A stretch of 64,000 bases of DNA. It comes from Saxidomus purpurata. Its lineage: Eukaryota; Mollusca; Bivalvia; Venerida; Veneridae. The DNA lies in contig JAFMSR010000003.1 in NCBI GenBank assembly GCA_022818135.1, forward strand, positions 13,565,325 to 13,629,324. The letters run 5' to 3'. A program made the translations under genes and the position numbers. This document shows, piece by piece, positions 34,667 to 48,276 of this stretch. The notes under the pieces are model-generated. The model was given only the letters and a program-made list of their open reading frames with translations. It had not been told where the DNA came from and made no database searches. Each line of letters begins with the position of its first letter. Position 1 is the first letter of the stretch.

Positions 34667-35416
34667 AGCTCACCTAGCTTTGCCAGGGTGAGTTTTTCTA
34701 ATGGATGATTGTCCGTCGTCCGTCAACATTTTGATTCAAACGACATCTCCTCTAAAATCACTGGGCCAATGTTGATGAAACTATGCAGGGATGTCCCATG
34801 CATGAAGCTCTACCAAAATTGTTCAAAGAATTCCATTCTATACAGAACTCTGGTTGCTATGGCAACAAATAGAAAAATCTTCTCTGAAACCACAAGGCCT
34901 AGAGCTTGGATATTTGGCATGTAGCATTGTCTGGAGGACCTCTACCAAAAGTGTTCAAATTATGACCTTGGGTCAAAATTGACTGCGCGCGGGTGGTCAC
35001 TTAGTTTTACATAGGCTTATATAGGAAAAACTTTAAAAATCTTCTCTGAAACCACAAGGCCTATAGCTGAGATAGTTGGCATGTAGCATTGTCTAGTGGA
35101 CCTCTACCAAGCTCGTTCAAATCATGACCCAGCCCGAGGGGGTCTCTTGATTTTACATAGGAAAAACTTTGAATGTTTTCTTCTCTGAAACCACAAGGCC
35201 TAGAACTTGGATATTTAGCATGTAGCATTGCTTTGTGCATCTTTACCAAGTTTGTTCAAAACATAACCCCCGGTTGAAAATTAACCCTTCCCAGGGGAGG
35301 GGTTCTCTTGGTTTCGCATAGGCTGATATAGTGGACCTCTGTGAATTATATTAAAGATATGACCCCTTGTATTATTGGCAATTGATATACAGGTGAGCGA
35401 TATAGGGCCATCTTGT
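34667..35416 (+). mobile_element. AGCTCACC-family element, diverged copy
   Basis: Begins AGCTCACCTAGCTTTGCCAG and GTCCGTCGTCCGTC, and ends CAGGTGAGCGATATAGGGCCATCTTGT. The interior has three direct copies of CTCTGAAACCACAAGGCCTA with TAGAGCTTGGATATTTGGCA, each followed by CATGTAGCATTG. The core unit differs from the CTAGGTCAC monomer in the 27967 and 52164 copies, so the ends are shared but the core is different. Confidence 0.7.
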
Positions 35417-38400
35417 AAATTTCTCCCTTGGATAGCACGCAGAGGCACCCACAGGCGGTATTTATTTTGACATGACTGTCCTCGATTTTCAAATTTTCTG
35501 CAGTATGTGTATTTTTTCAAATGCACATTCTGTGTAGGAATTTGCACATGCATTTATAATCATTGTTTTGAAAGTGTGGCTCGCTCAGATCACACAGCAA
35601 TGTATGCACATCCCACTCCGATCCAGCAAATCCGGCACCGTTAAAATTTGGTCAAAATTTATCATAAATTTTGATAAGATTAGTATTTTTAAAAAGAATA
35701 GTCATAATTTAATGAATGCACATGCATATAAACAAACCAATGGACAAAATGGGAAATAAACTACGATACACTGCATAATGTCTCAACAACCTTTGTCCAC
35801 AATTGTTCGAGGAATTTTCGTAAGCTCATAGCAAGCAATTTACGAGTTTGCTAGTAGGTCCTTTGACCTCTACCTTCCCCCTGTAATATGTACATCATTT
35901 TAATGTTTCATGCCAAATACCCATCGAAATTCTGACAGCATTTTAGATGAAAAGTGGTGTTATTAAAATCTATGGAAGGCCCCTGTGACTGTGGTCTTTT
36001 TGAATTCACAGATACTAAGATAAACTTCTGGAGAAAAAGGACTTCACGTTAGCTTAAATTATTTTTCTGGAAGTGTCAGTAAAGCAACAAACATTTGCAT
36101 GTATCAATAATAGAATTTTATTCTCCGATTTTTTGTTTTTCAAAGATATAACAGCAGTCTGTACAATTATTCTGGAAAAACAAAGTTTATATACATAACT
36201 ATGGCAATTGCATACATCAGAAACATTCTACATAAATCCAGTATAGCCCTAATTAACAAACAACATCATCTCCATTAACAAAATGGAACACAAAAATTGA
36301 ACAGTATCTGGACAAGGCAAAGACAGAAATCATATAGTTTAGCCCACGCATACTGCTACATTTTTTTACTACAAAAATTTAAATATTCAGACATGTTTTG
36401 TTTCGTATATATCAATTTTTCGGTAAACCTTTTGCCTTTTTTCACTTGTGAGCAAGTCCTATACACCTTGGTTTGGTTTTGAGATTAACACCCGTTTTTC
36501 AATAGTATTTCAGTCATAGTTTACCTAACCATCATTCCTGGAAAGAACCAGTACTAAACCCTTATTCTCTGTAAGAAACTGCCAACTTCCTCACATAAAG
36601 AGTCATGGTTGGTAGCAGGGCTCAAGCCCGTGGCCCTCATTCAGTGAGAGGGGTTTGTGAAGCAATGCACCTAAAAAGGCATTCTTGTCAGTGTTATATC
36701 GGTTAATTTTCAGGGTGGCTTTCTTGCTAAAAATAAAAAATCTTACAAATGGAACAACCTTGGCATTAACTAAATTTTCCCAAACTAAAACCTTATTGGA
36801 TCATGGTTCACGACGCTGATTATGACCAAAAATCGGTGGTATAAATGGTTCATATCCTACCATAAATGATATTTTTGGTGCAGTACGCCAAATTAAAACT
36901 TTCAAAAAATCAGATTTGCTTTTAATGACCATGTTACTTCGACATTGTCTTAAATAAGTTACAGTAGTTTCAGTACAATTTATCATACATGTGAAAGTGC
37001 TTTTGGTTTTTTTGTATGTAAAACCTTGTTTTGAAAGTACACTATTTTTCAAATCCCAAGCTTGTACCAGCTTTAACTCACAAACATGACAAAAGCGTGC
37101 ATGTTGGAAACTCTAACCAGCACTTGTAAATCAATTATATTTCTCAAACTAGGCAATTCTATAAAAAGTATTGAGCCAATTATGGAAAGCTTTCCAATGT
37201 CTTCAGTTGAAACCAATACATCATAACAGTAACGCTTTTCTGTATTGACAGGACCGCATACAATATTTAAACGATAGTATATGACAGAAAATTTGACCTT
37301 TGACCCCTAACACCGCACAAGAACACAAAAGGCTCAAAATATGCTGCCATACATTTTTTTTTTAGCACTTGTTAAAGTGTTTCTGTTTCTCCCTTAATTT
37401 AACAGCCCCTTAAGGAACTAAGCTGGAAAACTGCCTTGAACACAGACCTAGCTCTTGTCATAGTCTGGTGATTATTGAAGTGTGTACATGTCAACTGTCC
37501 TCCATCCATTTGACCTAGTGTCATAACACTGCTTACATGAGTTCAAGTGACAAGTGATTATTTTGCAGACGACAAATTTAAGTTTAAGGTTCCGAAATAC
37601 TGTCCTAAACATGGCAGTGGAAACTGATTTTATTAGATCTACCCTTAATGCCCTGAAGGGGATGCCTGCGTTTGACCCTAGCATTTCTCCCATAATGCTG
37701 TTAAATTTGAAGTTATAATCTGAAAGGGGCATTTTTTAGTAGGAGATGCCATCCTCCTTTTTTGCCAAATAGTAATTTTGTGTGCCAAGTGATGACTGGC
37801 AATGAGAAATTCTCTTTCGTATGTATCTATTGCTTGAAATACCAATGATGGTGATGAAAAAGATGTTATCCATTTTGACAGTTCTCAAAACAGAATTAAA
37901 CTGATTTAAACCACTGATTATACCAGTACTGTGAATGTTTTTAACAATGCAATACACTCAACTTATGCACTAAATACATTTATAATATAATCAAATCAAC
38001 AAAACCATCGATATTATTGTGCCATTACGTTGACTGTGAACTTGTGAATATGTTATGAAAGCTGTTGAGTTGAAAACATTAAGCGTTTTTGTATTTGACT
38101 GCAATATAGATATAACACTGTAGGAGTGTCTATGTACGCAAAAAAATCAAATGTTTGGCCTTTGCGACCAGTAGGATCAAAGTAAACCTGCACATCAATG
38201 CAGTGCGAGCTGAATTCATACGATTTGCTTATCCGTCACGGACGACAATAGAAACAGTACAGCATTTGTTATTACAGTTCCATTCTACTTCTTTTCTATT
38301 TTCAACAACTGTTAAAAGTAAAAATGTTTCTAATCTGCATGGCTAAAATCTTGCTTTCAACTAAAGACTAAAATCGAACTGCAACAACTCAATTATACTT

Positions 38401-41400
38401 ATAGTGAATCTTTGAAATTAATTCCTAACCAACAAAATATATCACCTTTATGGTTCCTGATGCAACAGTTTACATAACAGATTAACGAGTCTCCAGTCAA
38501 CGTGAACAACACTAAGCTACGGCAACAAACCGAACTTACACGCTCAATCGTGAATGTTGAAAACAATGACTTAAATGATAATTTATATAGTCTACCAACA
38601 ACAACAACAAGCATATTTAATACTGCAGCAAGCTTATATTTATAACTGCTTTCAAAATCGAGGGCTGACCGCCAAACTGTTCTAAGTGTATACCGAAACA
38701 AAAGCAGTTAGAACAGTTCTGCTATCAGCCCTTGATATGCTAACATAGTAAGATACCTTTGAAAACAAATCTTTTCTCTACTTTTTTTTTCAAATATTTG
38801 AAATCATTTTTCCGAGCAAAATGTGTAATATTGGCCTGTTTTAGTCTAAATTTCAAATTGAGTGAATGGAGATACATTAGAAGAACGAGCTTTTTAAGTC
38901 TAACTGGATTTAACCCCCACTCCCATTAACTACCATTACTGAATAACAAACAGTGCAGATCATGATCAGACAGCAAGGAAATACTACTAGCCAGCAGTAT
39001 AAGATTTAAAATTCATTTATTACACAGCTTGTTCTGTATATATTACACAAATCTTGTGATTGTGACAAATTTGCAGCAACTAAAATTTGTGCAGTTCTTT
39101 TTTTAATAACGGTCTCTTTCAGCCACAAGTGATTAGGCCAAATGAAAACAAATATTGTGATTCTGTCAACACTACATGGTACCTACCCTATATCTTTATG
39201 CTATTCTAAGTATAAACTTTGATAGAAATAAGCTAAATCAAGCCCAGACAAGACTGGCACTCAAATAAGCTTAAAAACAATCATTTTGAAAAATGAAATA
39301 TTTCTCCTACCTACCTACCCTATTTATTTTCAGCCTGTTACCAGAACCACAGATATTACACTTTTCTTGACCTAACGGAATTAAAATTCACCTACCCTAT
39401 ATTCACTGTACATAACATTTTAACTTAAACAAATTAAGCATAACCTTGAAATATGAACTATGGATTTAAAAAGTAAAACATAACAAGGTTTTCAAAGATA
39501 TCCTACAGCTGGTAAAACATTTTTCAATCTAAAACAGCAAAGTGACGTCAAAATTTGCAAAAAATTATTTTGTCGATAATTTTTTTAATTAAATAAAAAG
39601 TACGTATTTATATTAATTACACAGGTCAAACTACTGATTCAAGTTTTTATGTACAAGATAGATATAAATAAATACTATATTTGTACCTGTTATCACAAAG
39701 TTTTAAGGCTAAGAGTTTTATTTTGCATAATACATGTAGCATTTTCAAACACCTCAGGTTAATAAGCCTTGCATGGCCATAATGCATCCCAATTGAATTA
39801 AACGCATTTACTATGATATCTACTGATTACACTTTACAATTGGAGGTTATGATTAGCTGTTTTTTTATGTTTTATTCTCAAATTCAACGGCAGTAACTCC
39901 GACTTATGTAACCCAGTCTGATCACTTTAAAGGAAGTTCTAAAAATAACATTTTAGTAGGACTGATAAAATTGCAAAGACAAATTAACGCACAAACAGGA
40001 GAATTGTATGTTTTGTTCTTCAAGGGGCCATAACTCTTTAAAAGCAGATCAATTCAGATTTTTCAAATCATCCAAAATTGACAAATGTTCTTGCCAACAA
40101 AAACATAGGAATATACCATTGCTTTGGGCAGTAATAGAAGGGCTTTAACTCTTGCATGTATGATTAAATCTGGCCAATTAGAAAAAGGAACCAAAGTCTT
40201 TCAAGTGCAAGTCTGTTCACACATCTTAACAATGAAACCTGCACAGAACACAAGACACATTTAAAAGAATTGTGTTGCTCTAGGTAGGTCATTAACCTTT
40301 ACTGCGCATGACCGAAGACATGCACGTGAAATGTTGTGTAAATACTCTTCACAGGTTTATTAGAAATGACCTAACGAGGATTAGACTATAGAACTGGTCC
40401 TTCCAAGGTATGACGGTTAGCTCAAATCCCCCAATTTTAATAATTGAACTACAGTTGAAACACACATTAAACCTAAGAAAAACAGATGTTGCCTAAACAT
40501 TGAAAGTTCATTCCATCAATTTACTGCTTAGTCAATGAACACAGAGCAAGCCAGCCCTTTCAATCTATACCTTTGCTTTAATGCACAATTTGTTTGTTTT
40601 AAAGCAGGATTTATTTACACCTAACATTTTACTGCAAAGCTTCATCTTTAACCATAACTAGTTCTTCACTAAACCCCGAGTACCACTCTGATTCAGAGTG
40701 CAAGCAAAAACTCTTCCCATTTTGTAAAAGGCACATTTAAATAAAGAATAAAAATCTCATGGTTTTTTTAAAAATCTCATGCCAAAAATGCCAAACTAAT
40801 TACATTTTGTAATCACAAACTAGTTAAAATGCCACAAGAAAAGAAACCTATAAGCATAAATGCCTTACCTTTATAAAAGGCATGAACATTTTTTTTCATA
40901 ATAATTTCCATAAAATCAGGAAGAAAAAAAAATTAAGAATTTATTCAATGCACCTTGAACCTGTTTGCTTTGTTCCTCTATTTGAATATGAAGCATGTTC
41001 GGTAATTTTTCAATTAGCTACAAATGTACTTACACGTTAAAACGTGTCTGTCAGTGTAAACCATCTGTCAATAATCTAGAATCAGTTTTTCAAAAAAGCT
41101 CTAAATAAAATGTTGAAAGTCAATCTGCATATCAAGAGTTCAACACAAAACAGTCGTAAGTTACATGAAACACAGAAGGTCTTAAGACTGTTTTGCATCG
41201 AACCTTCAATATCTAAAGTCAGTTGTTTGAGACTTGGGGTGTTAAAAGTGAATAAACGTGTATAGCCATAAATATTATATGGCGAAATAAATATAATCAG
41301 AATTCAAAAATGAAAGTTCATGATTGATAACTGCTGTATTTCACATTCTATAGTTCTGCAATTTAGAAACCAATGTCAAAGCTGCTTAAAATAGCTGACA

Positions 41401-41800
41401 TTTCATGATATAAAATTTCTGTTAACATCAACATCTGAAATAGTTTAAACCACGATTGATTTAATCAAAACAAATATGCAAGGAACACACGTATATCGAT
41501 AATTAGCAAATTATGGTTTCTCTCTTTTACTTGGGAACCTTATGCGCAAAAAAAATCTGGTTATTTCATACCGAAAGCATAATGGTGAAGCAGTTATAAA
41601 TGCATTACACAGGTTTTCAATGAATATAATTGGTGTAATAAAATCATTAACTCAAAATCTCTAACAAAAGTGAAAAGAAAAGTGGCCTAAAACTTCAGTA
41701 AAAACGTCATTTAACAATATCTAATGCAACATATGCCTGCTACAGAAAACTCCAAAGCATTCCAAATGGTGAATATGACTCATGATATTGATTTATTGAT
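35417..41800. other. Gene-poor stretch
   Basis: No supported gene. Small repeat traces are present: a TTTGCGACCAGTAGGATCAA fragment at about 38161-38215 (a family I recall as widespread in bivalves), an inverted pair TTAGAACAGTT..GTCAGCCC at about 38660-38738 with a 15-20-base loop, and a solitary GCAGATCATGATCAGACAGC at about 38954. Frames at 36801-37052, 37472-37957 and 38399-38701 lack domains. Confidence 0.4.
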
Positions 41801-41812
41801 GAAATGAATTTT

Positions 41813-41920
41813 GACCAATGAAATTTCATTAAAAAAAACAACCATTGGTTTTCTGAACCAATCAAATGGCACAAATGGTGTTGTTTCATTTGCTGTGATT
41901 GGCTGAATCTTGACCAATGA
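41813..41920. promoter_or_regulatory. Cluster of five CCAAT boxes
   Basis: GACCAATG (41813), CCATTGG (41842), AACCAATC (41856), GATTGGCT (41897) and GACCAATG (41912) fall within 108 bases. The phrase TTGACCAATGAAA occurs twice. NF-Y binds such sites, but no start site or gene is evident, and chance or a decayed repeat is possible. Confidence 0.3.
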
Positions 41921-41989
41921 AAAGCTTTGATTCTGATCATGTGCTTGGTGTATTTTGAACTGTGGTAGGATAGGAATCAGGCACATCTA

Positions 41990-44131
41990 AAAATAAAAAC
42001 AGCATGCATACCAATTAAAATACATAATAAATAAAATCTTTAGGAAAAAAAGATTACATGTGAAAAATATGAACAGCTAACAGGTAGGCTCGCCTGCAAG
42101 CCAAAAGCACAACATAAAGCAATAATTTGTATCATCTACATGAGTGAACATATTCTATGTAGATTTTTCTAAACCTACACATGTACACTAAATGGCAACT
42201 GACAATATGTGGGTATCTGTCTAGAAAGTAAATAATTATGCGAGCATCTAACTAAACAACTGTACCCAGTTCTTTTGATACCATATCAGAAATTCATATT
42301 CTTGCATATCGGATCGGCATTTCTGGTGATTTTGCCCATGCCGGAAAAAACAGTAAGGCACCCCTCCTATGCCAGACGACTCTCGTGAATTACTCCTGAT
42401 ATTTGCCACTATATGTTTATATTACGTTATAAACATAGTGATGTCATTTTCCTAAACACAACATCAGAATATTGTTTGTTTTTATATGAAAATTCATCAT
42501 TTTGATAAGTTTGCATTTAGAAATCTACTTTAAAGTGCAAGACGGTATGCAAGAAAATGTTTCTTTCACCAGACATTTGGTTCAGATGGAAATATCCATC
42601 ACCTCTGGTAAGAGCCTCGTTCCCGCCAGTAACTGATATTTTGATCTGAACCTCATGTTCATGACAGAAACTATTATTAAAGGAATATAACAACAACTTG
42701 TTAATGGACAGGATCAAACCTTTTTGGGTAAGTTTAATAGTGCTGGACCATATGAAAGGCACAGTTCCCAGTTTTGAATACTGATCCACTTAACATGACA
42801 ACTTTCTTTTCCAAAGACAAGTATTGAAATAAAAAGAACTGGTAACAGTTGCCGAATGAAATGGGAAACTTTTCTTTTGCCTCTCTTTTTACTTAATTCT
42901 GCAGTCCAATCTATTAATTTCAATTAAAATATTGATTGTTGAATGCAAAAACTTATTAATCGATCTTTCTATTTCTGTAAATACAAGGAATGATCAATAA
43001 AACACTTTTTGCTACACTGTTTCTTAACATCAAATATTAAAACATTTTGCAGTAAATAACTATGCATTTACCCACTTCTCAAAAGCTGTGAGATGATGTA
43101 TAAGAGCCCAGTCATGGGAAAACTAACCTGGTGCTTTTGCGACCAGAATGACTCAAGATCAGCCTGCAGATCCAAGCAGTATAATCTAAGTGCATACTTA
43201 TCCAACAGATGGAAAGGGGCATTCAGACAACCATAGTGCTCCGAAATGATAACACTTGTTTATTTTACATACACTTAAAACCACAAATTGGTTGGTTTCC
43301 CCATAACCAGGCTCAATCACATTCTATTGGTGCACTACAACATAATAAAGAGGCACAGACACCACAACAGTGAACACAGATACAATCAGGGCCCTTGTTC
43401 TTAATTTTTTTTTCACTGGGGACAAAAGCAGGAAGGCATCTGGCATTTATACACATTTTTTTCTTCTTTTTTTGCGGATACTGGCCACAATGGTCTACTA
43501 AATGGGAGAAATGATACAACATAAATAGTTCATCTGCACCGTGCTCTGAAAAAAATCCACAACCCTGTTCTTGCGATAACCCGGTGAGCATTTTTTTTAT
43601 ACAGTGTTCCTTCAAGTTTGGACAGAGAAGCGAAAAGTTCAGGCTCTACAGCAATCTGAATTGATGCCCAGACTAGCCTAGACTCATACAGGTTTTCATA
43701 CAGAATGCCTCAGTACGACCAAGCTTTATGTATTTTACAGTACTGTAACCTTTCATTAGACTACTGAAATATTTAGTGGGTAAAATTAAGCAGCAGCTTT
43801 ACATTGTAGCAGCAATTTTTTTCCAATGGGAAATTTTACAAATTGAACACACTGAATATAACTAAGATTAATGGGTCACTGATATAATGCAACCGAAATA
43901 AAAGGTGTCTTTTCTGAATGGTATGTGCAAAACAGAATTCAAAAAGTGTTGTTTTTTCAAACATGTCAGACTTAACAATTGGTAATTTAAGCACAATTTT
44001 AATACATTTTTTTGGCTTTAAGTATAAACATGTAAATCCTTATACATAGTAAGTCATCACCAGTCTAAAAATAGTTCATTTACATAAAAAATAATTTAAT
44101 GTCAGCCATTTAAGTAGTCAGAAAAACAGTA
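41990..44131. other. Gene-poor stretch
   Basis: No supported gene. A GTGCTTTTGCGACCAGAATGA fragment at about 43131-43215 belongs to the same dispersed family as 38161. The minus frames at 42517-42923 and 43313-43615 show no domain. Confidence 0.35.
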
Positions 44132-44298
44132 CAGTAAGCTCTGCATATAACGAACTACTTGGGACTATTCAAATATGTTCTTTATATCCAGATTATGTTA
44201 TATCCATATAGTGTAAAGGAAAAATTCAGGCCCAGAAAATTTGTTCCTTGTATCTGGTATTTCACTATATCCAGAGTCGTTATATACGAGGTTTACTG
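44132..44298 (+). mobile_element. 167-bp MITE with TA target duplication
   Basis: The ends CAGTAAGCTCTGCATATAAC (left) and GTTATATACGAGGTTTACTG (right) are imperfect inverted repeats, extended inward by TTTATATCCAGAT and ACTATATCCAGAG. TA flanks both sides (44130-44131 and 44299-44300). The CAGTAAACCTCG..ATATAACGA end is typical of pogo/Tigger-type (Tc1-mariner) non-autonomous elements. Confidence 0.75.
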
Positions 44299-45011
44299 TA
44301 GTTCATATTTGAATTGGGAGAATGACACAATGTTTTCTTACAATGACTCCTACATGTACATGTATGTATCTTGGCAGATGAATCGATGCTGAGAATGCTA
44401 AAGCCATGAGTGGTCAGAAAGGTTTATCACTGTTGTTGCATTTAGTCAACCAAACATATTTGGTCATACCTGTGTTTCGTGTCTAACATTTCTGGAGTAT
44501 GACAAACAGAAAACCTTAGAAAGTGTTTGGTATTGTTTCCTTAACTACCAAACTCACATCAGGTATCAACCTGACAGTGAAATAGCAGTTCTAAATATAT
44601 TACACAGGTAACTATTTAAAAACTTTTGGTCATTTTGATAGTTGCAATGGTACAAAACTCTTTTAAATGGTCACAAAAGTTTCAAAAGTGACAGTTTTAG
44701 ATTCTGCAACTACTTATATGCTCAGATGCAGAAACCAAATTTAGACATGATGTACACATGCTTATTCTGAAGCGCATAACAAGCTTCAAGATATTCAATA
44801 AATGGAGAGAAAAAATGGCTTCTCATTATCATGAGGAAATTACCTGCACGCAGATGAAGTTGGTTTATATTTTTTCTTAAGTTTCTATATATACACAGTG
44901 CAATGCCCTGACACACACAAACGGAACACAATGACACAAACGTAATGAACTTGTGTATATATGAATAAAATACAATGAGAGAGCATCAAACTATATGAGC
45001 GCATTATCACA

Positions 45012-45277
45012 TTAATGGTCGTGGCAGTAACAGAGATCTGAATGTACATGAGTGTGGGAAACGCTACCTCGAGGACTGAGTGACGCCGCCGATAGACTCA
45101 TTCTCGGCATCTCGCAACATTCACACTTGTTCAGGGCCGGATGATTGAGAAATGTACATGCAGAGCAACTCCACTGTTCACCATCGGCATCGGAATCACC
45201 AGAGTTGACTGACTGCTGGTGAGGTGGCGCCGGCGGAACTTGACTCGCTGATATGCGTGGGGGTAATGGCGGAGGCA
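45012..45277 (-). CDS. TAB2: TAB2/TAB3 orthologue, exon 6 (NZF zinc finger, C-terminus)
   Basis: The last coding exon carries residues 723-810. After a proline-rich start (PPPLPPR, PPAPPH) comes an NZF finger with W758, C760, C763, C774 and C777. T764-F765 form the dipeptide that contacts ubiquitin. The block [10 protein letters not shown] and CEMPR matches vertebrate TAB2/TAB3 almost exactly. In that family the finger binds K63-linked polyubiquitin, bringing TAK1 to activated receptors. A non-conserved tail of about 30 residues follows, whereas vertebrate proteins stop right after the finger. A GT at CTCGAG|GTAGCG inside the tail could be an alternative donor. The acceptor is ATTTACAG at 45278. 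The 3' UTR must lie below 45012; its end was not identified. Confidence 0.93.
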
Positions 45278-45392
45278 CTGTAAATATTCAAAATACATTA
45301 AATATTCTATGTCCCAAATTTCAATTCTATAACAATTTATTAAAACTAAAAATGTTTATGCATTACTGCCTTCATAACAGGGTTAACTGTTT

Positions 45393-45674
45393 TTTATTTT
45401 ATGTTTTCCAGTGAATTATAGAGTTTTCTCAGTGAATAAAAGTGATAATCCACAGTTTTGAAACAGTGGATTACCATTTTTTTTTTACTGTTTTGCAATC
45501 TTTAACCCGGATTTCGTCAAAAGTATCCCGGCGTAATTAATGCTGGAAGGTGGACGGGGGGGTGGCGTCGTGTTAAATGGCGCATTTGCGCTATGTTTCT
45601 GATGACGTTTCCCGCGATTTTTGATTGTATTTTGTAGAAATAAACCAAAAAAGTAGAGTTTAACCATAAAAAAA

Positions 45675-45726
<52 letters not shown>

Positions 45727-45933
45727 AAAAATTGTTGGTATTTTTTGGGTTGTGGGGGGGGGGGGGGGGTTTTTTTTTTTTTTGGGGTGTTGCGGTGTAA
45801 AATCGGATTTTAATTTTTTTTGTGATACCAAAAGTTGTTTTTTTTTTGGGGGGGGGGGGGGGGGGGTTTTTTTTTTTTTTTTTTTTTTTGTTGTTTTTTT
45901 GGTGTTTTTAAACGAAATAACAATTATCCTCTA
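45393..45933 (-). repeat. Family B hairpin element in TAB2 intron 5, sequence damaged
   Basis: Both ends match the tandem copies at 5257-6125 in reverse: GATAATCCACAGTTTTGAAAC at about 45440, CCCGCGATTTT, TAGAGTTTAACCATAAA, and the closing CAATTATCCTCTA. The central hairpin, however, is replaced by homopolymers: 49 G (45675-45723), further G and T runs near 45757-45783, and G and T runs near 45840-45890. The copy is about 100 bases longer than its relatives. Confidence 0.75.
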
Positions 45934-47583
45934 TTTAATTTTGATATTTGCGAGTGTATATACGGTTTTTAATGATCGCTAAATTTGTTAAAACTCTTTG
46001 CGACCATTAAAATCCATATATACTGTTGAAAATCTTTAAAAAAATTCTAAATCACCATGCTCTAAATCGATCATATATATGTAATCTAACCGTTGCAAAT
46101 CTAAATGATATGACCAATCAAAAACAATCAAACATGTTACATTGGCAGAACATAAGAATAAATAGAACATTCCTCCGGACAGCTTAAATTATCTCAACAT
46201 GAATTGTTGTTAATACATGTACCATACGTCTTTTACAGAAACTTTTAATGACCTCCTTACTTTGTTAGCAAGATTAGATATTAACAATGATATCCAAGAA
46301 AATGTTTGATGTACATGTAGGCATCTGAAACGGTTATATGAAAAATTAATAGTATGGAAAATTACAGTATGACAATTATGCTAAGAAAAATATATAACCG
46401 TGAAGCTTATATACTGGGAAGAAAGGGTATCCAAGAAGGAAAAATATTGTATTTTTCAAAATTGTTTTAAGAATAACACGCCTGTGTTCTCTGTACTGGA
46501 AAAGTGCTAATTTTGCTCATTACTGCCCCCAAAAAAGAATTATTGTAGGAGCAAAACTAAAGGTAGGTAGGTTTAACAGAACTGATATATTTTTACAATC
46601 CTGCCGTAAAATTTGACCTTGCACCATCTCTTATATCTATCTCTAAAAATAGATGCATGTGTGCCAATCAAGCATCAAAGTTGGAATGACAATTGTTTTA
46701 AATTAAGAGAAAATAAAAATCTACAGAGTGTTTTAAAAGAACAGATAGGAATGAATGGGGTTATGTAAGAGTAGCTTCCCTTGATCAAGTGTTTTGCATT
46801 ATTACACATTAACACAGTCCTGAAGACAGTTGTTATTCTAAAAAATTATTTTAGGACAATTGAATTCTTGTGATATACGCTGGAAAAGATAGGAAAAATA
46901 CTATAGTGGGAAAGTAGGTAAAATGATTTGTATTCTTCTCTATAGGTAATAACAAAATTCAGTTACCATAGTCACTACCTAAGAATGTTCAAACACTTAA
47001 CACCTTGCGATTTTAGTATGACATCATACAGTGTAATGTTTGAAGATCGCAAGATCGGCCAGCACAAACGTTAATATATTTTTTTTTTGCTAGTTGAAAG
47101 TTAAGAATGTCGTCCTTTCTATGTTTTTCACCAAATTTAACTATCTTTATGCAAAATTTCATTTTAAGCAGGTGTTTTAAGGTTCCTTTTCAGAAATTGC
47201 AAACAGCTCAAACAAAGATTATCCTTGGCCAAGACAAGAAAACTCCTTATTGTTACTCTCTCTTTTTCGGAATGATTCCATCAAGAGCGACTGCAGTCTC
47301 AAGAACAATTAAATTTTTAATCTAAATTATTAGAACGTCTCGCATTCAGAAAGAAATGAGTAAGTTTAGAATAGAGTAACTTGTTAAAAATTATAAACAT
47401 TTCATCAGAAAGGCAGTCATTTACAATCAATCTATTTTTCAATTGCTACAAATCATGTTTCTATCAACATCTTGTTGCAACATTTGTTATTCCAAACTAT
47501 GTTACGATCAGTATCATGTTGCAACGCTTAATACTCATTTTTATTTCAATCGTAAGTACCTATGAACCTACAAATATTCTTAC

Positions 47584-47826
47584 CATCTCGGGGGTTTGGA
47601 TCTCGGGGAGGGAGTTGTGGAGGGATTTCTGGCGGGGCTCGTGTTGGTGTTGTTGCAGTTGTTGTCACTGACGTTGTTACTGTTGACGTGAACGTTTTGG
47701 GAGGTGTCTGTGACACAGTCTGAGAGGCAGTCTGCGAGGCACTGGCATACAACGAATCACGCTGCCCCGGGTTTATATTCTTGTAAAACTCCTGCTGTTC
47801 TATTGGATCTAGCACTCCTAATGGAG
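47584..47826 (-). CDS. TAB2: TAB2/TAB3 orthologue, exon 5 (linker)
   Basis: Encodes residues 642-722, between coiled coil and zinc finger. It begins TPLGVLDPIEQQEFYKNI, which parallels the vertebrate region where a short conserved segment (AIHNFYDNI in human TAB2) precedes the finger. A low-complexity Ser/Thr stretch and a proline-rich end (APPEIPPQLPPRD) follow. Splice sites are good: TGTTTCAG before 47826 and GATG|GTAAGA after 47584. Phase 1 at both sides keeps the frame. Confidence 0.9.
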
Positions 47827-48276
47827 CTGAAACAGAAAATAACGCTGATGCAAGACGTCTAAGATATCAGCTTGTCCTTTTTCAGATCAGGGAATCAGAC
47901 AGCACTACACAAAGCACGGACGCGCAGCCTGATTACAAACCATGCTAAAAGCAATACAAGATTATAATTGCAATCTATTTGATTACTGTTCATAATGATA
48001 CCTAAGTAATTTCATTTGAAAAAGCTGTGCATGCCATTTTTACTCCAGACAGTAACTAAACCCTTCTTGTGTGCATGCCCAAGTAAAATCAGGCATATGC
48101 CAGGTAACCTACATTGTATCTCCAACTGCTTGTGCGGCAAAGACATATGAAATGTTTGAGCCCAATGTTCCGCAGACTACCACATGTATACCATACATTG
48201 TACTTTTTATTTACTGGTCATAATTGTACTTACTTTTACCAATGTTGTTTATACATTGCTTTTATATTGTACTTAC

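Noticed and set aside
43313..43615. 100-residue minus frame rich in Cys and Lys
   Set aside because: Contains a poly-Lys run from a homopolymer, has no domain pattern, and overlaps dispersed-repeat sequence.
45485..45982. Poly-proline and poly-glycine/phenylalanine open frames
   Set aside because: They arise from the G and T homopolymer runs that probably are sequence errors.
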